64,000 bases of DNA, from contig NZ_JAMYJR010000007.1 of NCBI RefSeq assembly GCF_024137025.1, positions 62,001 through 126,000 on the forward strand. Direction: 5' to 3'. Origin of the DNA: Paractinoplanes aksuensis (lineage in GTDB: Bacteria; Actinomycetota; Actinomycetes; Mycobacteriales; Micromonosporaceae). This document shows positions 52,301 through 60,773 of this stretch, in pieces; position 1 is the first letter of the stretch, and the number at the start of each line of letters is the position of its first letter. The notes beneath the pieces were generated by a model that did not search any database, was not told the DNA's origin, and saw only the letters and a list, made by a program, of their open reading frames with translations. Position numbers and translations under genes: made by a program.

Positions 52301-53081
52301 CGCGCGAGAGGCATTGTCACGGCTCTATCTGGGCAGCGAGATCGGCCAGGGCTACCCCGGCGACGAGGACAACGGCGAGATGTCGGCCTGGCAGGTGTTC
52401 TCGGCGCTCGGCTTCTATCCGCTGCGGATGGGTTCGCCGGCCTACGCGATCGGGTCGCCGCTGTTCACCAAGGCCACGGTCAACCTCGAGAACGGCAAGA
52501 AGATCGTCGTCAATGCGCCCAAGAACTCCGCGAAGAACGTCTACGTCCAGAGCTTGAAGATCAACGGCAAGGCGTACGGGTCGACCTCCCTGCCGCACTC
52601 GGTGCTCGCGAAGGGGGCGACGCTCGACTTCACGATGGGCCCGAAGCCCTCGGCGTGGGGCGCCGACTCGCCGCCACCCTCGCTGACCAGCGGTGATGCG
52701 GTGGCGAACCCGCTGCGCGACCTGACCGGGCAGCAGGCGGGCACGGCCTCGGCGCCGGCCCTGGTCGACGACACGACGGCCACCCGGGCCACGGTCGACG
52801 GCACGTTCACCTACGAGTTCGGCCCGTCCGGCGAAAAGGTCACGCACTACACGCTGACCTCGGCCGACACGGCCGGCGCAGACCCGTCGTCGTGGACCGT
52901 GCGCGCCTCGGCCGACGGCGTCACGTGGACGACGATCGACACCCGATCGGCCGAGACGTTCGACTGGCGGCTGCAGACCCGCCCGTTCAAGATCGCAAAG
53001 CCCGGGCTGTACAAGTTCTACTCCGTCTCGTTCGGCGGTCCCGTCGCCCTGGCCGAGGTGGAACTGCTCGGGAAGCCATAG
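49308..53081 (+). CDS. Secreted GH92 alpha-mannosidase-type enzyme with two F5/8C domains
   Basis: A 1257-residue exported enzyme. Signal peptide 1-26; F5/8 type C domain about 63-200; a beta-sandwich stalk (about 205-370); GH92 catalytic core (about 380-1110); second F5/8C domain (about 1131-1257). GH92 landmarks: RGTQSSGDFSRGNNFPATAV, NGFWDTYRTTWPAY, the putative acid region TETNGWNMAFHVPQD, NQPSHHIIYMYDYAGQP and DEDNGEMSAWQVFSALGFYP. GH92 enzymes are calcium-dependent exo-alpha-mannosidases acting on N-glycans or mannans. GGGGAG precedes ATG. It ends at a strong hairpin. Confidence 0.93.
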   Translation: MHRSRGLMALTVLGAMMIGTPAHAAAGPGFTSSFENGQPQPDWIDTTERAAGVDGTVTAGMPGSLRDRVVAIAVNAEPNSNEGGANLNDGDPATKWLTDTPTSWAQYTLDEPIEVVRYALTSANDAPERDPRDWTLAGSADGASWTTVDTRAGETFGERFQTKTYEVATPGAYKVYRLTVTGHPSGDLSQLADLELADADTTPPPAGPMQSRVGDGPASSPTAKAGAGYTGLKAFQIAGRHTAEGRGYAYNKVFDVNIKVKADTELSYLVFPEFNRTDLSNPATYAAVDLAFTDGTYLSDSAVRDQHGAGLSPRAQGESKTLYTAQWNLKKARLGQVAKGKTIDRILVGYDKPSGPTTFRTWFDDIKISEVAPAEPHKNLSAYVDTRRGTQSSGDFSRGNNFPATAVPHGFNFWTPVTDAGSTSWLYQWSRQNNADNKPTIQAFSTSHEPSPWMGDRQTFQVMPSTGLDPGRTARALPFSHDNEVAKPYYYGVTFDNGLRTELAPTDHAALYRFTFPGDAGNLIFDNVNNNAGLTIDAAHRSISGWTDVNSGGLSAGWTRMFVYATFDKNVTASGSLAEGNRPATGYVSFGDKTVHMRIATSLISVAQAKHNLDLEIGAKEKLDSVRDRAQKLWDKKLRTVEVEGASEDQLATLYGNLYRLFLYPNSAYENTGTNAKPVYKHTVQSAVTSPAGTPTETGAPVKDGKVYVNNGFWDTYRTTWPAYSLLTPEMAGEMVDGFVQQYRDGGWISRWSAPGYANLMVGTSSDVAFADAYRKGVKGFDIEEAYAAAVKNATVTPPDQNVGRKGLAGSIFKGYTPSDVTSEAMSWALDGYINDFGISEMAAALAARTGEKRYAEEAEYFRNRALNYVNMFDKSVGFFQGKTSAGVWRQTPANYDPRVWGYDYTETNGWNMAFHVPQDGQGLANLYGGKKGLADKLDQFFATPETAKFPGSYGGTIHEMVEARDVRMGQYGHSNQPSHHIIYMYDYAGQPSKAQKLAREALSRLYLGSEIGQGYPGDEDNGEMSAWQVFSALGFYPLRMGSPAYAIGSPLFTKATVNLENGKKIVVNAPKNSAKNVYVQSLKINGKAYGSTSLPHSVLAKGATLDFTMGPKPSAWGADSPPPSLTSGDAVANPLRDLTGQQAGTASAPALVDDTTATRATVDGTFTYEFGPSGEKVTHYTLTSADTAGADPSSWTVRASADGVTWTTIDTRSAETFDWRLQTRPFKIAKPGLYKFYSVSFGGPVALAEVELLGKP

Positions 53082-53086
53082 TTCGT

Positions 53087-53114
53087 GGCCCGGACCCCAC
53101 TCGGGGCCCGGGCC
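53087..53114 (+). terminator. Hairpin after GH92 gene 1
   Basis: Arms GGCCCGGACCCC and GGGGCCCGGGCC around ACTC, one mismatch. It begins 5 bp after the stop codon. Confidence 0.75.
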
Positions 53115-53201
53115 GCTTCGTCTTGTCCGCGGTGAGGCGGATGACACTCGCCCCTGCTCTGACGCCGGGATTTTCCGCGGGGCGTGCCTGAGAATGGGGC
53201 G

Positions 53202-55244
53202 GTGAACTTCCGCTCGATCTACCAGCACGGGTTCGCGCGGGTTGCCGCGTGCACCAACCACGCCGCCGTCGCCGACCCGGCCGCCAACGCCGAGGCCATC
53301 CTGCGTACCGCAAGGGAATGCTCTGATCAGGGTGTGGCCGTCGCGCTCTTCCCCGAGCTGGGGCTCAGCGGCTACTCGATCGAAGACCTGCTCATGCAGG
53401 ACGCGCTGCTCGACGACGTGCTGGCCGGGCTGCGCACGGTCATGGCCGGGTCGGCCGAGCTGCTGCCCGTGCTGGTGGTCGGGGCTCCCCTGCGGCACCG
53501 CAACCGCATCTACAACTGCGCGGTCGTCGTGCACCGCGGCCGGATCCTGGGCATCGCCCCCAAGTCGTACCTGCCGAACTACCGCGAGTTCTACGAGAAG
53601 CGCCAGATCGCCGCCGGTGACGACGAGCGCGGGGGCAGCTTCACCTTCGACGGGCAACAGATCCCCTTCGGTACGGACCTGTTGTTCGACGCGACCGACG
53701 TGCCCGGCCTCGTGGTGCACGTCGAGATCTGCGAGGACATGTGGGTCCCGATCCCGCCCAGCGCCGAGGCCGCCCTGGCCGGTGCGACAGTGCTGCTCAA
53801 CCTGTCGGGCAGCCCGATCACCGTGGGCCGGGCCGAGGACCGCAAGATGCTGTGCCGGTCGGCGTCATCGCGCTGCCTGGCCGCGTATGTCTACGCCGCG
53901 GCCGGCCTGGGCGAGTCCAGCACCGACCTGTCCTGGGACGGGCAGACCATGATCTATGAGAACGGGGTGCTGCTGGCCGAGTCGGAACGGTTCCCGCTGG
54001 GCGACCTGGCCTCGGTGGCCGACGTCGACCTCGACCTGCTGCGCCAGGAGAGGCTGCGGATGGGCAGCTTCGACGACAACCGGCGCACCCACGCGGCCCG
54101 CACGAGCGACTTCCGTTCCGTACGCTTCGAGCTGGCCCCGCCGACGGCCGACCTCGGCCTGCGCCGGCGGGTCGAACGCTTCCCGTTCGTGCCGGCCGAC
54201 GTGGCCCGGCTCGCCCTGGACTGCTACGAGGCGTACAACATCCAGGTCGCCGGGCTGCAGCAGCGGCTCGGGGCGATCGGCAACCCCAAGGTGGTCATCG
54301 GCGTCTCGGGCGGGCTCGACTCGACCCACGCGCTGATCGTGGCCGCGCGGGCCATGGACCGGGCCGGGCGGCCCCGCAGCGACATCCTCGGGTTCACGAT
54401 GCCGGGCTTCGCCACCAGTTCCGGTACGAAAGAGAATGCTCTGCGGCTGATGCGGGCGCTCGGGGTGACCGCGGCCGAGCTCGACATCACGTCCACGGCC
54501 AAGCTCATGCTGACCGAGATGGGCCACCCGTTCGCGTCGGGCCAACCCGTCTACGACGTGACGTTCGAGAACGTGCAGGCCGGGCTGCGCACCGACTACC
54601 TGTTCCGGCTGGCCAACCAGCGCGGCGGCATCGTGCTGGGCACGGGCGACCTGTCCGAGCTGGCCCTGGGCTGGTGCACGTACGGCGTCGGCGACCAGAT
54701 GAGCCACTACAACGTCAACGGCGGCGTGCCGAAAACCCTGATGCAGCACCTGATCCGCTGGGTCGTCAGCGAAAAGATCTTCAGCGACGAGGTGGGGGCG
54801 GTGCTCACGGCGGTGCTCGACACCGAGATCAGCCCCGAACTCGTGCCCGGGGCCGAACTGCAATCCACGGAAGACACGATCGGCCCGTACGCGTTGCACG
54901 ACTTCGCGCTGTTCCACGTGCTCCGCTACGGCATGCGCCCGACGAAGATCGGCTTCCTGGCCTGGCACGCCTGGCAGGACGCGGCGGCCGGCGCCTGGCC
55001 GCCCAACTTCCCGGAACCGAAGCGGGTCGCCTACGACCTGCCCGAGATCCGGCACTGGCTCGAACAGTTCTGCCGCCGGTTCTTCGCGTTCGCCCAGTTC
55101 AAACGCTCAGCCATGCCCAACGGCCCCAAGGTGACGGCCGGCGGCTCCCTGTCGCCGCGCGGCGACTGGCGGGCCCCCTCCGACGGCAACGCGAACGCAT
55201 GGCTGCGCGACCTGGAACGCTGGGACAAGGCCGACGACGTCTGA
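53202..55244 (+). CDS. nadE: Glutamine-dependent NAD+ synthetase
   Basis: A 680-residue two-domain enzyme making NAD+ from nicotinate adenine dinucleotide, ATP and glutamine. The N-terminal nitrilase-fold glutaminase has the triad Glu52 ([10 protein letters not shown]), Lys121 (APKSYLP) and Cys177 (VEICEDM), with positions at or within one residue of the mycobacterial enzyme, which confirms GTG 53202. The C-terminal synthetase has the P-loop SGGLDSTHA, and [14 protein letters not shown]. No ammonia-only shortening. Single gene. Confidence 0.96.
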   Translation: MNFRSIYQHGFARVAACTNHAAVADPAANAEAILRTARECSDQGVAVALFPELGLSGYSIEDLLMQDALLDDVLAGLRTVMAGSAELLPVLVVGAPLRHRNRIYNCAVVVHRGRILGIAPKSYLPNYREFYEKRQIAAGDDERGGSFTFDGQQIPFGTDLLFDATDVPGLVVHVEICEDMWVPIPPSAEAALAGATVLLNLSGSPITVGRAEDRKMLCRSASSRCLAAYVYAAAGLGESSTDLSWDGQTMIYENGVLLAESERFPLGDLASVADVDLDLLRQERLRMGSFDDNRRTHAARTSDFRSVRFELAPPTADLGLRRRVERFPFVPADVARLALDCYEAYNIQVAGLQQRLGAIGNPKVVIGVSGGLDSTHALIVAARAMDRAGRPRSDILGFTMPGFATSSGTKENALRLMRALGVTAAELDITSTAKLMLTEMGHPFASGQPVYDVTFENVQAGLRTDYLFRLANQRGGIVLGTGDLSELALGWCTYGVGDQMSHYNVNGGVPKTLMQHLIRWVVSEKIFSDEVGAVLTAVLDTEISPELVPGAELQSTEDTIGPYALHDFALFHVLRYGMRPTKIGFLAWHAWQDAAAGAWPPNFPEPKRVAYDLPEIRHWLEQFCRRFFAFAQFKRSAMPNGPKVTAGGSLSPRGDWRAPSDGNANAWLRDLERWDKADDV

Positions 55245-55317
55245 CCGGCCACGGGCGCCGCCGCCGGCTGATCGCGCGCCGGCGGAAATGTCGTAGGGGC
55301 CTGAGAGGATGCGCGGC

Positions 55318-55998
55318 ATGGAGAAAAGGCTGAGCCGCCAGGCGGCTTCGGATGCGGTGGGCGACCACGGGTGGCGGCTCGTGCTCGGGGTCTTGAGCAG
55401 CTGGGTCGCGGTCGGCTCGTTGGCCGAGGCCGTCGAGGTCGCGTCCCGGGCGGTGGCGGCCTGCGGCCCGCAGGCCGACGGGCATCTGCGCGTCGACGTC
55501 CGGGCCGATCGGGTCGTGCTTTCGCTGCAGACGCTCGCCCTCAGCGCGGTGACCACCACCGACACCGACCTGGCCCGCGCGATCACGGCGGCCGGCCTGA
55601 AGACCGAGCCCGGGCCGGGCCTTGACGGTCAGCGGTCCGTTCAGGTGCTCGAGATCGCCATCGACGCGCTCGACATCGCCTCGGTCCGCCCGTTCTGGCA
55701 GGCGGTCCTGGGCTATGTCGACGAGCCCGGCGCCGACGACGACGGCCCGCTGATCGACCCACTCGGCCAGGGCCCGGCTCTCTGGTTCCAGCAGATGGAT
55801 GCTCCGCGCCCCCAGCGCAACCGTGTGCACTTCGACGTCTCGGTCCCCCACGACGAGGCTGCCCGCCGCATCGAGGCCACCGTCGCCGCCGGCGGCCGGG
55901 TGCTGTCCGACGTCCGGGCCCCCGCGTTCTGGGTGCTGGCCGACCCCGAGGGCAACGAGGCCTGCGTGACAACCTGGCAGGCCCGCGACCCACACTGA
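55318..55998 (+). CDS. Fusion of a degenerate pterin-carbinolamine-dehydratase-like domain with a VOC domain
   Basis: A 226-residue protein. Residues 1-100 resemble 4a-hydroxytetrahydrobiopterin dehydratase (LSRQAASDAVGDHGWRLVLG, then TTTDTDLARAITAAG), but the catalytic HHP/HNP motif is not seen. Residues 110-226 are a glyoxalase-like VOC domain (LEIAIDALDIASVRPFWQAVLGY, WFQQMD, NRVHFDVSVP, VLADPEGNEACV). Such fusions are common in actinobacteria without known role. Start 55318 is chosen from a GAGGAT box 7 nt upstream; ATG 55309 adds three residues. Confidence 0.8.
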   Translation: MEKRLSRQAASDAVGDHGWRLVLGVLSSWVAVGSLAEAVEVASRAVAACGPQADGHLRVDVRADRVVLSLQTLALSAVTTTDTDLARAITAAGLKTEPGPGLDGQRSVQVLEIAIDALDIASVRPFWQAVLGYVDEPGADDDGPLIDPLGQGPALWFQQMDAPRPQRNRVHFDVSVPHDEAARRIEATVAAGGRVLSDVRAPAFWVLADPEGNEACVTTWQARDPH

Positions 55999-56065
55999 AG
56001 CGCCGCGCCCACTCCCGCCGGGCAGGGCTGCCGCGGCAGCCGCGGGGTGGTCCGGCGGGGTGGGT

Positions 56066-56824
56066 TCAGGCGCCAGCGCCTCCGTCGACCGGGATGATGG
56101 CGCCGGTGACCATCGCGGCGCGGTCGCTCAGCAGCCAGGCGGCGACTTCGGCGACCTCGGTCGGGGTGGCCATGCGGCCCAGCGGGGTCGAGGCGTTGAT
56201 GCGGGTCTTGATGCCGGGGGTCGCGGCCTCCCACTCCTCGATCATCTCGGTTGCTGTGCCGCCCGGCGTGATGCCGTTGACCCGGATGCCTTGCGACGCC
56301 CACGTCACCGCCGCGGTTTCGGTGATGCTGTTCAAGGCGCGCTTCATCGCGCCGTAAGCGGGCAGGGCCGGGTTGGCCCGCCGGCTGCCGATGCTCGACG
56401 TGTTGACGATCGCGCCGCCGCCGTTGGCGCGCATCAGCTCGGCTTCCGCGTTCATGGCCGTCCAGTGGGCTCGGAAGTTCACCTCGAACTGGTTGTCGAT
56501 GTCCTCGTCGCTGGTGGCGTCGAGCGGCCCGGGCTGCTGGATCGCCGCGCCATTGTTGAAAGCGCCGTCGAGCCGGCCGTGCAACTCGCCGGCCTTCTGG
56601 ACGGCGGTCCGGATGCCCGCCCGGTCGGCCAGATCCAGCGTCACCGCGTCGGCCACGCCCCCTTCGGCCCGGATCTCGGCGACGATCTTGCCGAGGGCCT
56701 CGGTGCTGCGGGCGGCGAGCACGACGGAGGCCCCCTCGCGGGCGAACAGGTGGGCCGCGGCGGCGCCGATGCCGCGGCTGGCTCCGGTGATGAAGATGAC
56801 CTTGCCGGTCAGCATGTCTGTCAT
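56066..56824 (-). CDS. SDR family oxidoreductase
   Basis: A 252-residue classical short-chain dehydrogenase: cofactor loop TGASRGIG, FNNGA (usual NNAG), catalytic Ser in NTSSIGSRR, YGAMK (Tyr and Lys), and the C-terminal VTGAIIPVDGG. AARS after the second strand suggests NADP(H) preference. Substrate unknown. It is divergent from an XRE/MLTR regulator with a palindrome between, a common actinobacterial arrangement in which the regulator controls the SDR. Confidence 0.93.
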   Translation of the reverse strand: MTDMLTGKVIFITGASRGIGAAAAHLFAREGASVVLAARSTEALGKIVAEIRAEGGVADAVTLDLADRAGIRTAVQKAGELHGRLDGAFNNGAAIQQPGPLDATSDEDIDNQFEVNFRAHWTAMNAEAELMRANGGGAIVNTSSIGSRRANPALPAYGAMKRALNSITETAAVTWASQGIRVNGITPGGTATEMIEEWEAATPGIKTRINASTPLGRMATPTEVAEVAAWLLSDRAAMVTGAIIPVDGGAGA

Positions 56825-56861
56825 GCCGAAAGCGTGGCCGCCGAGCCGATCCTCAGACAGG

Positions 56862-56880
56862 CATCAGTGGTACCAGGATG
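56862..56880. promoter_or_regulatory. Palindrome between SDR and XRE genes
   Basis: CATCAGTGGTACCAGGATG: perfect TGGTACCA core (56868-56875) flanked by CATC and GATG. It lies in the 85-bp divergent gap and is a candidate site for the XRE regulator. Confidence 0.5.
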
Positions 56881-56909
56881 CGCCCGGCTCCGGCGGGCAC
56901 ACTGGGGGC

Positions 56910-57746
56910 ATGGACAAGCTGGAGCTCGGCGCTTTCCTTCGCAGCCGGCGCGAGCGGCTGCGGCCGGCCGACGCCGGCCTGCCCGCCGGCCCCCGGCGCC
57001 GCACCCCGGGGCTGCGGCGCGAAGAGGTCGCGGTGCTCGCGCACATCTCGACCGAGTACTACGTGCGCCTCGAGCAGGGCCGCGCGCCCCGGCCGTCCGG
57101 TGAGGTGCTGGCCGGCATCGCGGCCGCGCTCCGTCTGACCGGCGCCGAGTCCGATCACCTGCACCTGCTGGCCGGCACGGCGCCGGTTCGCACCGGCCTC
57201 CTTCGACGCGACGTGCGGCCGAGCATTCTGGCTCTGCTCTCCCGGCTGCCGCAGACGGCCGGGTTCGTGACGTCGGCCGCCTTCGAGGTGCTGGCCTGGA
57301 ACGACCTGGCCGTCGCGCTGATGGAGGACTTCGGCGCGCTCGACCCGCCGGACCGCAACCTGGCCCGGCGGGCCTTCCTGCCGCCACCCGGGGCCCCGCT
57401 CTACGGCGTCTCCGATCTCTCCGAGTTCCGGCATCATGCCGTCATGCAGCTCCGGACCACGCTGGCCCGCTACCCGACCGACCCGTACGTGGCCGAGTTG
57501 ATCGCCGATCTGCGGTCGGGCAGCTCCGACTTCGAGCGGCTGTGGGAGCGGCACGACGTCGAAGCCGCGCCCATGCTGACCAAGACGTTCCACAACCCCG
57601 TGGTGGGCCGGGTGACCGTCGACTGCGACACGATGGCGCTGACCGACCGCGACCAGCACCTGGTCCTCTACACCGCCGCGCCGGGCACCCCGGACGCCGA
57701 CGCCTTGGCCTTGCTGGCCATGGCTCAGCTGAACGTGACCGCATAG
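56910..57746 (+). CDS. XRE family regulator with MLTR (MmyB-like) ligand-binding domain
   Basis: A 278-residue regulator. N-terminal HTH_3-type domain (LGAFLRSRRERLRPAD, RRRTPGLRREEVAVLAHISTEYYVRLEQGR) then the MmyB-like ligand domain (ILALLSRLPQTAGFVTSAAFEVLAWND, then HHAVMQLRTTLARYPTDPYVAELI and TVDCDTMALTDRDQHLVLYTA), which binds fatty-acid-like molecules in known members. It probably controls the divergent SDR. Its 3' end overlaps the convergent GH92 gene by 22 bp. Confidence 0.93.
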   Translation: MDKLELGAFLRSRRERLRPADAGLPAGPRRRTPGLRREEVAVLAHISTEYYVRLEQGRAPRPSGEVLAGIAAALRLTGAESDHLHLLAGTAPVRTGLLRRDVRPSILALLSRLPQTAGFVTSAAFEVLAWNDLAVALMEDFGALDPPDRNLARRAFLPPPGAPLYGVSDLSEFRHHAVMQLRTTLARYPTDPYVAELIADLRSGSSDFERLWERHDVEAAPMLTKTFHNPVVGRVTVDCDTMALTDRDQHLVLYTAAPGTPDADALALLAMAQLNVTA

Positions 57747-60607
57747 ATATAGACGCGCGGGTCGGCGGGCAGGGTGATCGAGCGGATCTGCTTGCCCGCG
57801 GTCAGCGGCAGGCGCGCCCCGAACAGGGCCGTCGCCGGGCCGTCGACGCCCTGGCCGGCCTTGATGCGGTGCGGCATCGAGAGCACCGCCGTGGTGCCGG
57901 AGGCGGCCGGGCCGCACCAGTCGGCCACCGTCACCGGCGTGGCGACGTAGGTGCCGTCGGTGTAGCCGATGGTGACCGAGGTGCTGATCGGGCCGTGGTG
58001 GCTGGTGAGCACCAGGTTGGCCGCCGAGCGGGACCCGGCCGGCGGCAGCAGGGTCTGGCCGGTGGCGGGCACGAGGTTCGGTCTCGGGCCGGTCGGGTCG
58101 GGGGCGTCGTACGTGATCCCGCCCCACGTGACCGGGCCGGCCGCCGGCATGCGGGCGGCGTCGTAGCTCCAGCCGCCGCCGTCGAAGTTGCCCTCGGCCG
58201 GGGCGGCGACGGTGGCCGTCCCGTCGCGGGTGCGGAACGCCGACAGATTGACCGCGCACTGGTTCGCCGCCGACGACGCCGCGCAGGTGACGGGTACGTC
58301 CGGCGCGGCCTGGTTGACCGACGGCGGTTCGGCCGCGGCCGCGGTGCCCCACGACGACGGGGTGGTGCCGAGCGTGTGGGCGATCGTGCCGCCCGAGCCG
58401 ACGGCCGACCACGGCATCCAGTTGCGGGTCAGGTCGGCGTTGTTGACCCGTACGCCCTGGATGTAACGGTTTTGATCTGACGCCCCGGGCGCGGTGATCG
58501 TGAGCGTGCCGCTCTTCAGGGCCAGCACCGCCGAGGGGAACTGGGGACTGGACACGGCCAGGAAGTTCGCGCCGCTCATCGTCGGATACAGGCCCAGCGA
58601 CGAGAACACGTACCAGGCACTCATCGTGCCCAGGTCGTCGTTGCCCGTCATGCCGTCGGGGCCGGTCGTGAACAGGGTCATCGCGGCCCGGACGACCGTG
58701 GCCGTCTTGGCCGGGGCGCCGGCCCAGTGGTACATGTACGGCGCGAGCAGGTCGGGCTCGTTGTTCGGGTTGTAGGTGGGCTTGGCGTAGTAGTCGTAGG
58801 GGCTGGCGATCCAGTCGGTGCGCGCGGTGCCGGCCGGGTCGGTCAGCAGCTTCGGGTACGCGAAGAAGTCGTCCAGCCGCCGCTCGGTGCTCGCGCGTCC
58901 GCCCATCAGCCGGACCAGCCCGGCCGGATCCTGCGGTACCAGCCACTGGTACTGGTAGGCGCCGCCCTCGTGGAACTGCTGGCCCGCCGCCACCGGGTCG
59001 TACGGCGTGACCCACGTGCCCGCGGTCGTGCGCGGCCGGAACTGCTTGATCGAGCTGTCCCACAGGTTGCGGTACCACTGCCCACGCCCGGCGAACAGTT
59101 GCGCGTCGGCCGTTCTACCCAGGCCGGCCGCCATCAGGGCCAGCGAGGCGTCGGCCGCCGCGTATTCGAGGGTGGCCGAGGCCGGGTGCACGCAGTCGTT
59201 GTCCCCGCCCTTGTGCACGCAGTCCCGGCCGAGCTGCAACCCGGACGGGATGTAGCCGCGGTCGTTGTAATACCTGATTCCCGTACGACCGTTGAAAGGC
59301 GAAGCCGCGGGCGGTTCGCTCAAAGCGTTGGCCCGCAACAACTCGTACGCGGAAAGTTCTTGCCCTTGCAGCAACCCCTTGGACCAGGCCTCGACGAGGA
59401 AGGGCGTCACCGGATCGCCGGTCATGATGTTGGTCTCGCTGTTGGCCAGGGCCCAGCGGGGCAGCCAGCCGCCGTCGCGGCCGATCGCGAGCACGCTGAG
59501 CGCCACGTCGCGGGCCACGTCCGGGGTGAGCAGTTCGAGCAGTTGGTTCTGCGGGCGGTACGTGTCCCAGAGCGAGAAATTCTGGTACGGCGTGTAGCCC
59601 TGGGCCTTGTGCACGACGCGATCGAAGCCGGCGTACGAGCCGTCGACGTCCCCGGCCAGGTTCGGGTGCAGCAGCGAATGGTAGAGCGCCGTGTAGAACG
59701 CCGCGCGCCGATCCGTCGTACCCCCATCGATCTTGATCTTGCCCAGGGCAGTTGCCCACTTGGCCCGCAGCGCGGCCCGGGTCGCGTCGAAGTCGTGGCC
59801 CGCGGTCTCGGCGGCCAGGTTGGCCCGGGCCCCGGCCACGCCGGTGTACGACAGCCCCACCTTCACCACGACATCCCGGTCGGATGAGGCGTTGAACCGG
59901 ACGTACGCGCCGTTGCCCCCCGATCCGGCCGCGTCCCGGCTGCCGTCGGTGCGGGTGGAGCCGCGCCACGTGCCGAACGACGCGAACGGCCGGTCGAACG
60001 AGGCCGTGAAATAGACGGTGTGCCGGTCCTGTCCGGCGCAGAAGTTGCCCGCCTCGACCCGCCCCTCGATCGTCCGGTCGCCGACCACGTGGACCTCGGA
60101 GCCGAACACGGTCTGGTTGGCCTTGCCCGTGTTGAACAGCACGTTGGCCGAGCCGGTGGCCGGGAACGTGTAGCGCTGCCAGCCGGTGCGCTCGGTCGCG
60201 GTCAGTTCGGCCCGGACGCCGTACGTGGAAAGACCGACCCGGTAATAACCGGGCGAGGCCTCCTCGTCGGCGTGGCTGTAGGCCGACCGGTAGCTGTTCG
60301 GGTCGACGCTGGTGATCGTGCCCGTGGTCGGCATGATCGGCAGCTCGCCGGCGACGCCGCAGCCCACCCCGGACAGATGGGTCTGGCTGAAGCCGTAGAT
60401 GGTCGACTGCTTGTAGTCGTAGCCACCCTGACCGCCGGTGTCGGGGCTGACCTGCACCATGCCGAAGGGCGCGCTGGCCCCCGGGAACGTGTTGCCGAAG
60501 TTCTCGGTGCCGACGAAGTTGCGGACGAGATCGACCGGCTCTTCAGCGGCAGCAGCGGGGGCGGCCGCGAGTCCGGCGACGAGGACAGCGCTGAGCAGCA
60601 AGTGCAT
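57725..60607 (-). CDS. Secreted GH92 alpha-mannosidase-type enzyme (second copy)
   Basis: A 960-residue exported enzyme. Signal peptide MHLLLSAVLVAGLAAAPAAA; GH92 core about 22-740, then a C-terminal beta-sandwich (about 760-960, with WGGITYDAPDPTG and VTIGYTDGT). Landmarks: VGTENFGNTFPGASAPFGM, SLWDTYRPQNQLLELL, acid region FHEGGAYQYQWLVPQDPAG and GNDDLGTMSAWYVFSSLGLYP. No F5/8C domains of the kind flanking the first copy, so it is a separate subfamily rather than a recent duplicate. ATG 60607 is fixed by AGGAGGT. A LacI-type palindrome lies 16 bp before the start. Confidence 0.93.
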   Translation of the reverse strand: MHLLLSAVLVAGLAAAPAAAAEEPVDLVRNFVGTENFGNTFPGASAPFGMVQVSPDTGGQGGYDYKQSTIYGFSQTHLSGVGCGVAGELPIMPTTGTITSVDPNSYRSAYSHADEEASPGYYRVGLSTYGVRAELTATERTGWQRYTFPATGSANVLFNTGKANQTVFGSEVHVVGDRTIEGRVEAGNFCAGQDRHTVYFTASFDRPFASFGTWRGSTRTDGSRDAAGSGGNGAYVRFNASSDRDVVVKVGLSYTGVAGARANLAAETAGHDFDATRAALRAKWATALGKIKIDGGTTDRRAAFYTALYHSLLHPNLAGDVDGSYAGFDRVVHKAQGYTPYQNFSLWDTYRPQNQLLELLTPDVARDVALSVLAIGRDGGWLPRWALANSETNIMTGDPVTPFLVEAWSKGLLQGQELSAYELLRANALSEPPAASPFNGRTGIRYYNDRGYIPSGLQLGRDCVHKGGDNDCVHPASATLEYAAADASLALMAAGLGRTADAQLFAGRGQWYRNLWDSSIKQFRPRTTAGTWVTPYDPVAAGQQFHEGGAYQYQWLVPQDPAGLVRLMGGRASTERRLDDFFAYPKLLTDPAGTARTDWIASPYDYYAKPTYNPNNEPDLLAPYMYHWAGAPAKTATVVRAAMTLFTTGPDGMTGNDDLGTMSAWYVFSSLGLYPTMSGANFLAVSSPQFPSAVLALKSGTLTITAPGASDQNRYIQGVRVNNADLTRNWMPWSAVGSGGTIAHTLGTTPSSWGTAAAAEPPSVNQAAPDVPVTCAASSAANQCAVNLSAFRTRDGTATVAAPAEGNFDGGGWSYDAARMPAAGPVTWGGITYDAPDPTGPRPNLVPATGQTLLPPAGSRSAANLVLTSHHGPISTSVTIGYTDGTYVATPVTVADWCGPAASGTTAVLSMPHRIKAGQGVDGPATALFGARLPLTAGKQIRSITLPADPRVYIYAVTFS

Positions 60608-60622
60608 GGGGAGACCTCCTGG

Positions 60623-60636
60623 TGACAACGTTGTCG
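60623..60636. promoter_or_regulatory. LacI-type operator before GH92 gene 2
   Basis: TGACAACGTTGTCG with perfect 12-bp core GACAACGTTGTC and central CG. The left seven bases TGACAAC are identical to those of the importer operator at 37891-37904. It is just upstream of the ribosome site. Confidence 0.65.
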
Positions 60637-60732
60637 TAATCAAGAGACGTACGTCAATGCCTTTGCACCTGATTTGCCTCTGAGAACTGCTCAAGCTCGC
60701 CCGTCCGGTCCCGATCTAGGCCCTACGACCGC

Positions 60733-60746
60733 CCACCTCGGGGTGG
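60733..60746 (+). other. Small hairpin with T-rich tail in the GGDEF-EAL leader
   Basis: CCACC, TCGG loop, GGTGG, then TTTCTT, about 28 bp before ATG 60774. It could attenuate transcription; the short stem makes this uncertain. Confidence 0.3.
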
Positions 60747-60773
60747 TTTCTTGGTGGACCGGAGACACGTCTG

